A stretch of DNA of 64,000 nt from Setophaga petechia (Eukaryota > Chordata > Aves > Passeriformes > Parulidae), in NCBI GenBank assembly GCA_024362935.1, contig JANCRA010000174.1:530356-594355 (forward strand). Direction: 5' to 3'. Shown in pieces: positions 46,961 to 58,012 of the stretch. How positions within the stretch are numbered: the first letter of the stretch is position 1; every line of letters begins with the position of its first letter. Both the position numbers and the translations under genes were made by a program. Below the pieces are notes generated by a model, which was not told where the DNA came from, made no database searches, and saw only the letters and a list, made by a program, of their open reading frames with translations.

Positions 46961-47343
46961 TAAAAATCAAGAGTATCAAAAGTTCTTTGAAATGAGGAAG
47001 GGGGAAAAAAAAGAGAATAATGGGGCTGTGTCTATTAGGAGTGAAATGATCTTTGCTTTGCAGAGGAGGGGGATGTTTTAATTAATTGATATCTGATTAT
47101 CTGGGCAGCATTTTAACCCCCAGGGCTGTGTTGGTGCTGAGGATATCAGCATTATGCCAATGCCAGCATTCAGATATTCTGAATTATTATTTGTAACAAA
47201 TTTTTTGGGATAAAATTCACTCTACTTAACACTGAAACACTGAGGCCAAACATATAAAATCTAAACTTCACCTGCCTGAACAACACCACTGAACAAACTG
47301 GATTTATTCACTCACAGGAGAAGGAAGGAGAAGCTGTTTAAAT

Positions 47344-47393
47344 ATTAATTAATTAATCAATTATATAAATATTTAATTGATTAATTAATTAAT
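47344..47393. repeat. Perfect inverted repeat, 20-bp arms
   Basis: Arms 47344-47363 and 47374-47393 (TTAATTAATTAATCAATTA and its complement) are separated by 10 bases. It could extrude as a hairpin. Its base composition is only A and T apart from one C/G pair, so it may be a by-product of TTAA-rich sequence. Confidence 0.85.
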
Positions 47394-47849
47394 TATTATT
47401 TAAATATTTGATACAAGTCACAATTTTACCTTGTAAGCGACCCCATTTTGCTTTTCTCCTTTCCTTTTAGAAAACCTAAATTTGGGGCCTTAATAACTTG
47501 GCAGTATCCCTAAAAAATATGGCATTTTTGCAAAGAATTTATTCTTTTATTGCTGTTAAAGCGGGATTTTCACATTTCCCAGATTTTCAAACAAATCTGG
47601 GTCCCCTCCCTAGTCCAGGTCCTTTTCCAATCTGGTTTCATTGCAGAAGGAGCACAAAAGCATTGGCACAGTTTGGTTGTTTCCATAGAAATCATGGAAG
47701 AATCCTTCCCACAAATCTCATCCATGCCAAAACAACCTGTAAAAGTGGGAATTTGGGGAATTCCCTGAATTTCCAAGTAAGGGAATATTGTTCTGTAAAT
47801 GTTTTCATTTGTCAAAATTTCCTTGGATTCAGGAGGTGCTGGACAGGGT

Positions 47850-49340
47850 TGAGATTCCCTTTGATAGGAATTGGGGGAAAATCAGGAGCTTTAGGCTCTG
47901 GAGGAAAAACTCCTTGGGATTTTTTATCAGTGGGATTCCCTGCATTGATTCTCTGATAGAAATTGGGTGGAAATTAGGGAATGGGAGCTCTAGAGGGAAA
48001 ATTCCTTAGGATTTCTGTCAGTGGGATTCCCTTCACTTATTCTCTGATAGAAATTGGGTGGAAATCAGGGAATGTGAGCTCTGGAGGGAAAACTCCTTGG
48101 GATTTTTTATCAGTGGGACTCCCTGCACTGATTCTCTGATAGAAATTGGGTGGAAATCGGGGAATGTGAGCTCTGGAAGGAAAACTTTGGATTTCTATCA
48201 AGTGGGATCCCTGCACTGATCCTTCAATAGGAATTGGGTGGAAATTAGGGAATGTGAGCTCTGGAGGGAAAATTCCTTAGGATTTCTGTCAGTGGGTTTC
48301 CCTTCACTTATTCTCTGATAGGAATTGGGTGGAAATCAGGGAATTTGAGGTCTGGAAGGAAAACTCCTTGGGATTTCTCTCACTGGGATTCCGTGCACTG
48401 ATCCCTTGATAGGAACTGGGTGGAAATCATGGAGTGTGAGCTCTGGAAGGAAAATTGTGAATTTCTCTCAGTTGGATTCCCTTCACTGATCCTGTTATGG
48501 GAATTGGGTGGAAATTAGGGAATGTGAGCTCTAGAGGGAAAATTCCTCAGGATTTCTGTCAGTGGGATTCCCTTCACTTATTCTCTGATAGGAATTTGGT
48601 GGGAATCAGGGAATGTGAACTCTGAGAGGAAAACTCCTTGGGATTTCTATCAGTGGGGTCCCTGCACTGATCCTTTGATAGGAATTGGGTGGAAGTTTGG
48701 GAAAGTGAGCCCTGGAAGGAAAACTCCTTGGGATTTCTATCAGTGGGATTCCCTTCACTTATTCTCTGATAGGAGTTGGGTAGAAATCAGGGAATGTGAG
48801 TTCTGGAAGGAAAACTTGGGATTTCTATCAGTGGGATCCCTGCACTGATCCTTCAATAGGAATTGGGCGGAAATCAGGGAATGTGAGCACTGAAAGGAAA
48901 ACTCCTGGGGATTTCTATCACTGGGATTCCCTTCACTTATTCTCTGATAGGAGTTGGGTGGAAATCAGGGGAAGTGAGTTCTGGAGGGAAAACTCCTTGG
49001 GATTCTCTCACTGGGATTCCCTTCACTGATCCTGTGATAGGAATTAGGTGGAAATCAGGGAATTTGAGGTCTGGAAGGAAAACTCCTTTGGATTTCTCTC
49101 TGTGGGACTCCTGCTCTGATCCTTCGATAGGAATTGGGTGGAAATCAGGGGAAGTGAGTCCTGGAGGGAAAACCCCTTGGGATTTTTATCAATGGGATTC
49201 CCTTCACTGATCCTGGGAAGGGAACTGGGTGGAAATCAGGGAATTTGAGGTCTGGAAGGAAAACTCCTTTGGATTTCTCTCTGTGGGATTCCTGCATTGA
49301 TCCTTTGATAGGAATTGGGTGGAAATCAGGGGCTTTAAGC
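47850..49340. repeat. ~90-bp tandem array, about 16 copies
   Basis: The unit is GATAGGAATTGGGTGGAAAT, CAGGGAATGTGAGCTCTGGA, GGGAAAACTCCTTGGGATTT, CTATCAGTGGGATTCCCT. GGAAAT(C/T)A(G)GGG recurs every 88-92 bases. The right half has sub-variants (ACTTGGGATT deletion units). Plus frames such as GWKSGNVS...TPWDFYQWDSLH are open across units only because the unit lacks stops in that frame. Confidence 0.95.
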
Positions 49341-49689
49341 TCTGGGCAGCTCTAGAAGCAAAACCCAGGAGTTTTTTCCCCAAGAACTTTTCATTGTTCA
49401 AATTGAAAATGACACAGAAAATTCCTTCTTCTTTTGCAGGATTCATGGCAAACACTGTTCTCTAACATCATGCAAATACATTCCTGATATATATCATGGA
49501 ATATATTCAGGAATATCATGGAAAAGAGACAAAATCCTGGCTGCCCAAGGCTGCTCCTTCCCAAAGCAAAGCCGGGGCCGCCTCTCCTGCCCCAAACCTC
49601 GCACATTCCCGGCTCCTTTGATGGATTGCCAAGGAAAACACGGGGCAGGCACGGACTGTGCTGCTGCCATGGCGATGGAGCACGCGGGG

Positions 49690-50965
49690 CAGCGGCAGCA
49701 GAGATTTCCATCAACAGGGCCCCGACAAAAGCCTGGATTCAGTGGCCAGCCTGGGGTTTGGGTGCTCCTGGGCTTTAGCAGGAGCTCAGAAATGGGGAAT
49801 TCACTCCTGAGCTGGCTGAGAAATTCCAAGTCTTGATTCCTTCAGGAAAGAAGGCACAGTTCTGTTTTTTTTTTTCTGGTCCAAGAGTGATCTTTTCAAT
49901 TCTTCCTTGTGGGGCAGTGGGATTAGAGATTTCCATCAACAGGGCTCCAACAAAAGCCTGGATTCAGTGGCCAGCCTGGGGTTTGGGCGCTCCTGGGCTT
50001 TAGCAGGAGCTCAGAAATGGGGAATTCACTCCTGAGCTGGCTGAGAAATTTCAAATCTTGATTTCTTCAGGGAAGAAGGCACAATTCTGCTTTTTTTTTT
50101 CTGGTCCAAGAGCGATCTTTTTCATTCTTCTTTGTGGGGCAGTGGGAGCAGAGATTTCCATCAACAGCCTGGATTCAGTGGGCAGCCCGGGGTTTGGGTG
50201 CTCCTGGGCTTTAGCAGGAGCTCAGAAATGGGGAATGTATTCCTGAGCTGGCTGAGAAATTCCAAATCTTGATTTCTTCAGCTCTGCTTTTTTTTTTCTG
50301 GTCCAAGAGTGATCTTTCTCATTCTTCCTTGTGGGGCAGCGGGAGCAGAGATTTCCATCAACAGGGCTCCAACAAAAGCCTGGATTCAGTGGCCAGCCCA
50401 GGGTTTGGGTGCTCAGAAATGGGGAATTTACTCCTGAGCTGGCTGAGAAATTCCAAATCTTGATTCCTTCAGGGAAGAAGGTGCAGCTCTGCTTTTTTTG
50501 GTTTTTTTTTTTTTTTTTTCTGGTCCAAGAGTGATCTTTTTCATTCTTCCTTGTGGGGCAGTGGGAGCAGAGATTTCCATCAACTGCCTGGATTCAGTGG
50601 GCAGCCCGGGGTTTGGGCGCTCCTGGGCTTTAGCAGGAGCTCAGAAATGGGGAATTCACTCCTGAGCTGGCTGAGAAATTCCAAATCTTGATTTCTTCAG
50701 CTCTGCTTTTTTTTTTTTTTTCTGGTCCAAGAGTGATCTTTTCAATTCTTCCTTGTGGGGCAGTGGGATTAGAGATTTCCATCAACAGGGCTCCGACAAA
50801 AGCCTGGATTCAGTGGCCAGCCTGGGGCTTGGGTGCTCAGAAATGGGGAATTCACTCCTGAGCTGGCTGAGAAATTCCAAATCTTGATTCCTTCAGGGAA
50901 GAAGGAACAGCTCTGCTTTTTTTGTTTTTTTTTTCTGGTCCAGGATTGATCTTTTCAATTCTTCC
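49690..50965. repeat. ~200-222-bp tandem array, six copies, with poly-T in each
   Basis: AGAGATTTCCATCAACAGGG recurs at about 49701, 49926, 50150, 50347, 50571 and 50770. Each unit runs through AAGCCTGGATTCAGTGGCCA, AGCTCAGAAATGGGGAATTC, CTGAGCTGGCTGAGAAATTC and a T-run of 10-18 before CTGGTCCAAGAGTGATCTTT. Units 3 and 5 lack GGGCTCC(A/G)ACAAAAG, and units 4 and 6 lack the CTCCTGGGCTTTAGCAGGAG block, so two sub-types alternate. Confidence 0.94.
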
Positions 50966-52359
50966 TTGCCCTTTAAATTGGGAACTAGCAAGGCTGGCTC
51001 TTAGAGTGGTGTTAATGGCTAATTAATAACTAAATAATAATCTATTAACTAATAATCAGATGTAATTAATGGTTAATTTGGAGCAATCTCCAAATGTAGG
51101 ATCAGGGGATCTGTTTGGATTCTCCCCTCACCAAAATTGCTGCTTTAAAACATTTCAAAAATCCCTCCCATGTTCTGGCATTTTCCCTCTCAGAGGACAG
51201 AATGTCTGCACATAAAGCTGATTAAATTCATATTTGTTACATATTAAATGATGTATTTTTATCATCTGAGAGCCCTTTTTTTGTGCCTGAAAGGGCTGAA
51301 ATACAGAAGATTTTGACTGAGAAAATAGAAAAGGGCGAGATTTCCAAAATCTCCTCACTCCAGCTGCTGCACACAGAATTTTGCCTTCATTTCTATTTGA
51401 ATTTTCAGCAATTTGACTCAGTCTTTGAGGTCTTTTCCAACCAAATGATTCCATGATTTCTATTCCAAAACACCTCCAGATTTTTTTTTCCCACTCACAA
51501 TCAGCATTCTGTGGGACAGTTTATTGTGTTTGAGCTGATCCCAAGCTGTCCTTGCAAGTCAGAAGTGCCTGTTTCAGGTTTAAAAGCTGAATTTTGGGGT
51601 TTCATGGCTGAATTTTTCCTTTCAAGGGATGTGCACGGGACTACTGCACTTAGAAAGAAAAACTAACATTTGATTATCTTACAGAGCCCTGAAGGCAGAA
51701 TGAAAATGATGTTAAAATAAGAAACTTCCAGATTGTTTACAGATCTCCATCCAACGAGAAATACATTTTCAGTCACTTAGAGCAATTAAATTACACATCC
51801 TGATAAACAAGCAGGAATTAAGTGAAATTTTATACAAAGTTTAAATGAAAATCAGATCTCTTCAAACCTGTCTTGGGAGACTCGGTGAAACACCACCCAC
51901 TAATGGTTCTTTATGTTCTGAAAATTCAAAATTCTCTCCTAGAAGTCAGAAAGAAGTTGGGTTTCTGTTTAATTATGGCAAAAATGGGACAAAAATATTG
52001 AATTTTTGTTCATTGTTGTTTGACCAAGCCCAGGTGGGTGATGGGAGGCACCATCCCTGAGCTTCAGGAAGGTGGAATATTTGGAATAAACACACTCCCA
52101 GCAGGTCAAGGTGGTGAAAACCAAGAGCTGGAAGGAAAAGAAAATTTCAACTTTCAGTCCTCAAGAGAGGCTGAGCTGTTCCTTGGATGAGTTATTCCAA
52201 GATTCCGCACCCTGTGGAAGTCCTTAATCCTGCCTTGACACAAATGTCAGTGGATTTGGGTAAAATTTCTGCCAGATTTGCTTTGCTCCAGCTCACCCTG
52301 TGTTATCACTGGGATGGGGAAAGAATTCCAATCTGGAATGCTCATGGCACTGAAAATAG
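50966..52359. other. Unique DNA, no gene seen
   Basis: Unique, AT-rich sequence apart from the CR1 end at 51415-51470. No gene recognised. Confidence 0.5.
51415..51470 (+). mobile_element. CR1 LINE 3'-end fragment
   Basis: CTTTGAGGTCTTTTCCAACC then AAATGATTCCATGATTTC, the forward CR1 3' end. Only about 55 bases are recognisable. Confidence 0.75.
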
Positions 52360-53355
52360 GAATGGAATAGGGAATAGGAAATATGGAATAGGGAATAGGG
52401 AATATGGAGTATGGAATATGGAAAATGAAATATGGAATATGGAATGTGGAATTTTGGAATAGGGAATATGGAATAGGGAATAGGGAATGTGGAATTTTGG
52501 AATAGGGAATATGGAATAGGGAATAGGGAATGTGGAATATGGAATAGGGAATAGGGAATATGGAGTAGGCAATATGGAATATGGACTTTCAGAATTTGAA
52601 ATATGGAATAGGGAATAGGGAATATGGAGTATGGAGTATGGAATATGGAGTATGGAATAGGGAATAGGGAATATGGAATATGGACTTTCAGAATTTAGAA
52701 TATGGAATAGGGAATAGGGAATATGGAGTATGGAATATGAAATAGGGAACAGGGAATAGGGAATATGGATTATGGAATATGGAATATGCAGTATGGAGTA
52801 TGAAATATGGAGTATGGAATATGGAATATGGAGTATAGAATTTCTGAATATGGAACAGGAAATATGGAATATGGGATATTAAAGATGGAATATGGAATAG
52901 GAAATATGGAATATGGAATATGGACATTCAGAATATAGAATATGGAATATGGAATAGGCGATATAGAATATGGAATAGGGGATATGGAATATGGAATTAT
53001 GTAATATGGAATATGGAGTATGGAATATGGAATACAGAATATGGAATAAGGAATATGGAACTTGGAATATGGAGTATGGAATATGGGATATGGAATATGG
53101 AATTTCAGAATATGTAATATGGAATATGGAATAGGGAATATGGAATGTGGAATATGGAATATGGAATAGGGAGTATGGAATAGGGGATATGGAATATGGG
53201 ATGTGGAATATGGAATATGGAATATGGAATATGGAATAGGGGATATGGAATATGGGATGTGGAATATGGAATATGGAATTTCAGAATATGGAATATGGAA
53301 TATGGAATATGGAATGTGGAATTTCAGAATATGGAACATGGAATGTGGAATTTTG
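52360..53355. repeat. (GGAATAT/GGAATAG)n satellite-like array
   Basis: About 1 kb built of 7-base words GGAATAT, GGAATAG, GGAGTAT and GGAATGT, with periodic longer words (GGAATTTTGGAATAGG, GGACTTTCAGAATTT, GGAATTTCAGAATAT). The TTTCAGAAT insertion recurs irregularly. Minus frames (IFHIPYSIFHIPYS) of up to 234 codons are produced by the repeat. Confidence 0.97.
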
Positions 53356-53749
53356 CTGTGTTCCTCAGCAGGGCTGGACTCGATGCAGTGCACGAGGCCT
53401 GCTGGAGCTCTCACTGGAATTGAAGCAGAGCACCCAGGCCCCCATCTGGAGCTGGCAGCTGCTCCTGGACACACCTGGCAGGTCTGAGCCTCCTCACCAG
53501 GCTGGGCAGCCCCGTCCAGCTGCTCTGAGGGCCTGGGGGCTCAGGATGGGATCTGGGAGGGAGGACATGGGGCAAGTCCAGGACATTTTGGCTCCGCTCC
53601 CTTGACGGCTCTCAGAGGATTCTGGTTCCATTCTCACCCTCTTCCAGGTAGGATAAATTATGCAAGCCCACAGCCCTTCCATTTCTCCTGGAGATAATGA
53701 GCACGAGTCAATTCTTTCCATAAAATCCAGGGAAAATCACATTGCTGCT
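53356..53749. other. Unique GC-rich DNA, no gene seen
   Basis: About 400 bases rich in CTG, CCTC and CCAG words directly after the array. No frame with a domain. Confidence 0.5.
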
Positions 53750-54290
53750 CGTGCTTTACCAGCTCAACCCTTGGGTTGCCAAGCCCGTGACATCATCACT
53801 GGCAGCATCCAAGGCTCCAGATTAGAAGTAGCCCAATGACATCACCCTGCCCGTGTCTATCTAACAGATGGTTTCTGTATATTGTGTAATTTTAGATCAT
53901 TATTCATGCTTTGGGTCGGTATAATTCAGGAAGTGCAAAAATTGCCAAGAAAAATTGACCTGGAACTAGTTCAAAGCGACTCAATAATTTTATTGATTAG
54001 ACTCCTTAGCTTTCATTTTGCAGCAGAGCCATCATGAATCATCGATACCCAACAATATCTGAATCACTTCTCCCCCAGCTGAATTAAGTGCTCCAAAACA
54101 AGGTAAGCTTTGAAGGCCCTCGAGCTGTTGGAAAACAAGATAGCCCAGATGATTTGCTGGCCAGGCCTGAAAGGGGGGCCAGGAGCTATTTACTGAGGCG
54201 AGTGGTTTGTTTGAACTGGAGTTTTATTTATTTTCATATTTTACTTGTTGACTTCATCTCCGCCTTCAGCTCAAAGGCTCGGCAGGGCCG
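53750..54290. promoter_or_regulatory. Candidate conserved non-coding block
   Basis: Non-repetitive DNA with TATCTAACAGATGGTT (GATA plus E-box CAGATG), ATCATTATTCATGC, TAATTTTATTGATTAG, ATCATGAATCATCGATACCC and CAGCTGAATTAAGTG. It is unlike the arrays around it in having low redundancy and many homeodomain-type words. Function is inferred and conservation untested. Confidence 0.3.
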
Positions 54291-54974
54291 TGTTTGAACC
54301 GAGGGGAACGTGGGCCAGAAGGAGCCTTCTGAGAGGCCTCAGCAGGCTCTGAGATAAAGCCCCAAATCCTGGTGGAGGAAGGGGGGAAAAAATGAAAGGA
54401 AAGGGGTAAAAAATGCTGGGGAGGCTTTTTATTACAGAGATTTACATGGAAGGGCAGCCGGGCAGAAAGGGATCTGTGGAGGGCAGCAGGAGGGAAGATC
54501 TGCATGGTTGGGTTTGGGTAAAAACATCTGCCAGAGCTCCTGAGCACTCAGGGCTACCTTGGGATGGGCCACGGGGCCAAGGTTCCTTTGTGAGCCACCC
54601 CAAAATCAGCTCCAAGTGGGGATGTCAGAAAATCTTGGAAATTGGGGGTTTTTAAAGAGGAAATTTCAGGAAAAGCACAATTTTCTCTCAAGGTACTCCA
54701 CCAACACCTCTCCAGGGGTCTTCTGGCTCTAAAACACGTCCTGAGGGTCTCTCTGGGGATACTGGAATGGGTCTCCTGTGGTGAATCCCTAAATGCCTTT
54801 AGGAATGTCCCAAATCCACATTTCCAGAGCTAAACAGGACTAAAGCAGAACACGAGGATTTGGGTGGAAGAGAGATCAAGTCTGGATCCCAGGAGGAACT
54901 GGGAGCAGCTCAGGCCCTTCCTGGTTATTAGAGCAGAACCAGATCCTGAACAAATCTCAGCCTTGCAGGATCAT
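54291..54974. other. Unique DNA, no gene seen
   Basis: No gene or element recognised. Short frames only. Confidence 0.5.
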
Positions 54975-55565
54975 CTGAGGGAAATATCCCAGTGCTGGCA
55001 GTGATTCCCAGGAAGCTCTGAGGGAAATATCCCAGTGCTGGCAGTGATTCCCAGGAACCTCTGAGGGAAATATCCCAGTGCTGGCAGTGATTCCCAGGAA
55101 GCTCTGAGGGAAACATCCCAGTGCTGGCAGTGATTCTCAGAAACCTCTGAGGGAAATATCCCAGTGCTGGCAGTGATTCTCAGAAACCTCTGAGGGAAAT
55201 ATCCCAGTGCTGGCAGTGATTCCCAGGAAGCTCTGAGGGAAACATCCCAGTGCTGGCAGTGATTCCCAGGAAGCTCTGAGGGAAATATCCCAGTGCTGGC
55301 AGTGATTCCCAGGAATCTCTGAGGGAAAATCCCAGTGCTGGCAGTGATTCCCAGGAATATCTGAGGGAAATATCCCAGTGCTGGCAGTGATTCCCAGGAA
55401 GCTCTGAGGGAAACATCCCAGTGCTGGCAGTGATTCCCAGGAAGCTCTGAGGGAAATATCCCAGTGCTGGCAGTGATTCCCAGGAAGCTCTGAGGGAAAT
55501 ATCCCAGTGCTGGCAGTGATTCCCAGGAATCTCTGAGGGAAAATCCCAGTGCTGGCAGTGATTTC
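54975..55565. repeat. 43-bp minisatellite, about 14 copies
   Basis: The unit is CTCTGAGGGAAATATCCCAG then TGCTGGCAGTGATTCCCAGGAAG. Units differ by one or two bases: AACATCCC for AATATCCC, GAACCTCT or GAATCTCT for GAAGCTCT, a two-base loss in AAAATCCC. The minus frame of 236 codons (SLPALGYFPQ, ITASTGIFPSEL) is a repeat product. Confidence 0.96.
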
Positions 55566-55955
55566 CTGTCATGGATGTGCTGATCCCAATTAACTGGGCC
55601 TGGGAAAGTCTCCTGGAAGGAACACTGAGATTTACAGAAACCAAAAGAGCTTGAACCTGGTACTGCTGCCTCCAGATCCATCCATGGACTGCTCCATGGT
55701 TAGGCCCAGCAGAAGTAAACCAGTTTGAGGCCTTCTCTTTCCAAAAAAAAGCAGTTTTGGGCCTTCTTTTTCCAAAAAAAGAGTCAAATCAGAGACTTTC
55801 TGAGCCTTACTTTCCCAGTTCCTCTGGGATCTGACTTGGTTCTCTGGCACAGCTTGCACTGAGAGTCCTGGTGGCTGTGGAGGTGCCAGCTGGGGCTTGG
55901 AGAAAGCGCAAGACCAAACAATTGAAATAAAAAAATTTGAGTTCAGTTTTTAGAC

Positions 55956-55961
55956 TTTATT
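55956..55961 (-). terminator. Candidate polyadenylation signal
   Basis: AATAAA within GGGGAATAAAGTCTAAAAAC on the minus strand. It lies about 90 bases beyond the stop codon of the open stretch at 56051-56278, the spacing expected of a short 3' UTR. Confidence 0.4.
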
Positions 55962-56050
55962 CCCCACCATAAGCAATGCTTGAATAATGCTGCTTTACCA
56001 GTGTGCAGTCTTTTGGAAAGGGAAAAAAGATACAACAAATGCCAGGTTTG

Positions 56051-56278
56051 TCATTTAGCTCCCTGGAATTTTCCTTTTTGATGAACAGGATAAACCATTG
56101 GGTTGTAAACAAGATACTTTAACTGACCTGTTTTCAAAATAAAATACTTTAAATCTTTGCTGATAGCAAGCTCTTCTATAAACTGAAGGTGTTTTTGCCT
56201 TAAATTTTTAGGAACACCAGGAAAACTTCTTACCCTAACAAAAAAATCTTTAACGTGCTTCATACCTACAATTTTCAT
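56051..56278 (-). CDS. Unidentified protein-like open stretch, possible last exon or relic
   Basis: I do not recognise this protein. It is 75 codons from an ATG, stop TGA at 56051. Unlike the other frames in the window, its composition is balanced, with no low-complexity runs (KNLRQKHLQFIEELAISKDL, then GQLKYLVYNPMVYP). An in-frame stop lies 15 bases before the ATG. A good acceptor-like TTTTTTTGTTAG lies inside it (about 56238), so it could be a terminal exon starting there (VRSFPGVPKN...). AATAAA follows at 55956-55961. It could instead be a processed pseudogene or part of an old mobile element. The inverted-repeat arm starts 8 bases upstream of the ATG, which argues for disruption. Confidence 0.3.
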   Translation of the reverse strand: MKIVGMKHVKDFFVRVRSFPGVPKNLRQKHLQFIEELAISKDLKYFILKTGQLKYLVYNPMVYPVHQKGKFQGAK

Positions 56279-56286
56279 GCCCCTGT

Positions 56287-56455
56287 GATCTCATTTCATC
56301 ATTTTCTTGATGCCCTCCTACTGAAATAGTCTGGCTTGAAATTCTAAATATTTAGGGAAGACATCCTCATTTAATTAAAACCTTCATGGGGGAAAAGTCT
56401 GGCCTTGCCTTTCCAGTCTGAGAGGGCTTTTCCAACCTGAAGGATTCCATAATTC
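56287..56455. repeat. Inverted repeat, left arm (includes CR1-like end)
   Basis: 56396-56455 is the complement of 57266-57325, and 56287-56394 is the complement of 57641-57748. The first block ends AACCTGAAGGATTCCATAAT, like a CR1 3' end read forward. The two blocks are adjacent here, but in the right arm they are separated by 315 bases. Confidence 0.88.
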
Positions 56456-56528
56456 TACCAGCTCTCTTTATTCCTTCATTTCATGCTGATTTTAAAACAC
56501 TGAAACCCATTTGTAGACAACATTAAGC

Positions 56529-56735
56529 TTATAAGCTCAAACATATTCTCCTGGTGATTTTCTTATCCAAATCTTTATGAAGATTAATCAGAATAGTCAT
56601 AAATGTGTCCTGAGAAAATATCCTGTCTCCAACAGGAGAAATAGTGGAAACATTCTCTAAGATTAATATTTTTATTAAGAATTCATATTGGTTACTGAGA
56701 AAAATTTCTAGTCTTCTGTTTTTTTGGTTATCTGA
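56529..56735 (-). pseudogene. Second protein-like open stretch, no start codon
   Basis: Sixty-eight codons open between an upstream stop and TAA at 56529, with no ATG near its beginning. Its residues (QYEFLIKILILENVSTI, SQDTFMTILINLHKDLDKK) have the mix of a folded protein and not of a repeat frame. It lies on the same strand as, and about 250 bases upstream of, the stretch at 56051-56278. The inverted-repeat arm and several stops lie between them. The two may be parts of one broken gene, retrocopy or old mobile element. No family is recognised. Confidence 0.25.
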
Positions 56736-57265
56736 TTATTTATTTTCTGTTATTTTTGCCAACTGTTCCCCAATAAGAAAACTCCTTTCCTCCTTCCTGA
56801 TTTCAACAGCCAAACAAGAAATCTGTGGCGATCACTCTGTAATTCTGTTTTCTTTCAAAGCTCCTGCATTAAGTACTTTCCCTCAAGCACTTCCAGGCTG
56901 GATCACGTCCCTGTCTGAACATCCCACTTCAGGAAGGGGGGAAAAGCCTGCTGACATTTTCCTTATCAGTTTTGGGAGGATTTTTGCAGCGTTTAACCCA
57001 GGAGACAGCCGGGGTTTGGAGGAGGATGGCCACAGATAAGAAGCTTCCCTTGGCTCTCTTTGCCAAACCTCAGAGCATGCTGAGGATTATTTGCTTTATT
57101 TAACGTCCTCTCTTCGTTTCCCTGCTCTTAAAGGAGAAAATCGTGCTTGAAAAAACACCAAGGCAGTGTTAGAGGTGCTTTATACCTCCCTAAATTTGCT
57201 ATTCCTAAGGAATCCTTGCCCAGCTGGAAGAGGGAAGGTGCTGTTGCCCAGTTCTCCAGCAGTGA
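56736..57265. other. Unique DNA between inverted-repeat arms
   Basis: A 131-codon plus frame (56644-57039) is largely antisense to the open stretch at 56529-56735 and is not supported. No other feature. Confidence 0.45.
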
Positions 57266-57748
57266 GAATTATGGAACCCTTCAGGCTGGAAAAGCCCTCT
57301 CAGACTGGAAAGGCAAGGCCAGACTGACAATAGTCCTGCATATATATCTCAAAAATTAACCACTTTTCTAAACAAATGAAGTGTTCATCACATCTTTAGT
57401 ATTCCTCACTCTCCCACAAGTCACACAATTATTGAAAGAGCACACCAAACACTAAAACGCATCTTAAATCAGCAGAGAGAAAGAACTGAAGTCACACCTC
57501 AAATGAAGCTAAACAAAACTTTGTATGTTTTTAATTTTTTAAACAATTCGACTGCAGAACCTAATCCTCCAATCTTTAAGCATTTTTTAAATAATACACA
57601 AACAAAACTAAAAATAATCCTCCTATTCTAGTTAGAAACCTTCCCCCATGAAGGTTTTAATTAAACGAGGATGTCTTCCCTAAATATTTAGAATTGCAAG
57701 CCAGACCATTTGGGCAGGAGGGCATCGAGAAAATGATGAAATGAGATC
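57266..57748. repeat. Inverted repeat, right arm with 315-bp interruption
   Basis: 57266-57325 (GAATTATGGAACCCTTCAGG, CR1-like end in reverse) and 57641-57748 (TTCCCCCATGAAGGTTTTAA and on) pair with 56455-56287. The 315 bases between them (57326-57640) are AT-rich and have no counterpart in the left arm. The intervening edges lack GT...AG, so this is an insertion or deletion and not an intron. Confidence 0.88.
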
Positions 57749-57932
57749 TCTGCTGCCTTGCCCTGGAGCAGAGATGGATTGGCTGGAGCCAGGGGGGAGT
57801 TTTTTGTCCCCCCAAATCCCTGGGTGGAAGTTGGTTTTTCCTGCCAGCCTGGGATTGACTGAGTCATCGCAGGTCAGCGATGGCTGCGGGTAAATATTTC
57901 CTTGGAGGACGTCAGCCTTTGGAAAACAGCAC

Positions 57933-58012
57933 AATAAATAATAAACCCCAGCCCTCTGGGCTCAGTCCAACCAATAAATAATAAACCCCAGCCCTCTGGG
58001 CTCAGTCCAACC
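57933..58012. repeat. Tandem duplication of 40 bp
   Basis: Two identical copies of AATAAATAATAAACCCCAGC then CCTCTGGGCTCAGTCCAACC. Perfect identity suggests a very recent duplication. Confidence 0.96.

Noticed and set aside
52770..53474. 234-codon minus frame rich in IPYSIFH
   Set aside because: Translation of the GGAATAT array.
57326..57640. Intron lost in the left arm (retrocopy explanation)
   Set aside because: The edges do not have GT...AG, so a spliced intron is not supported.
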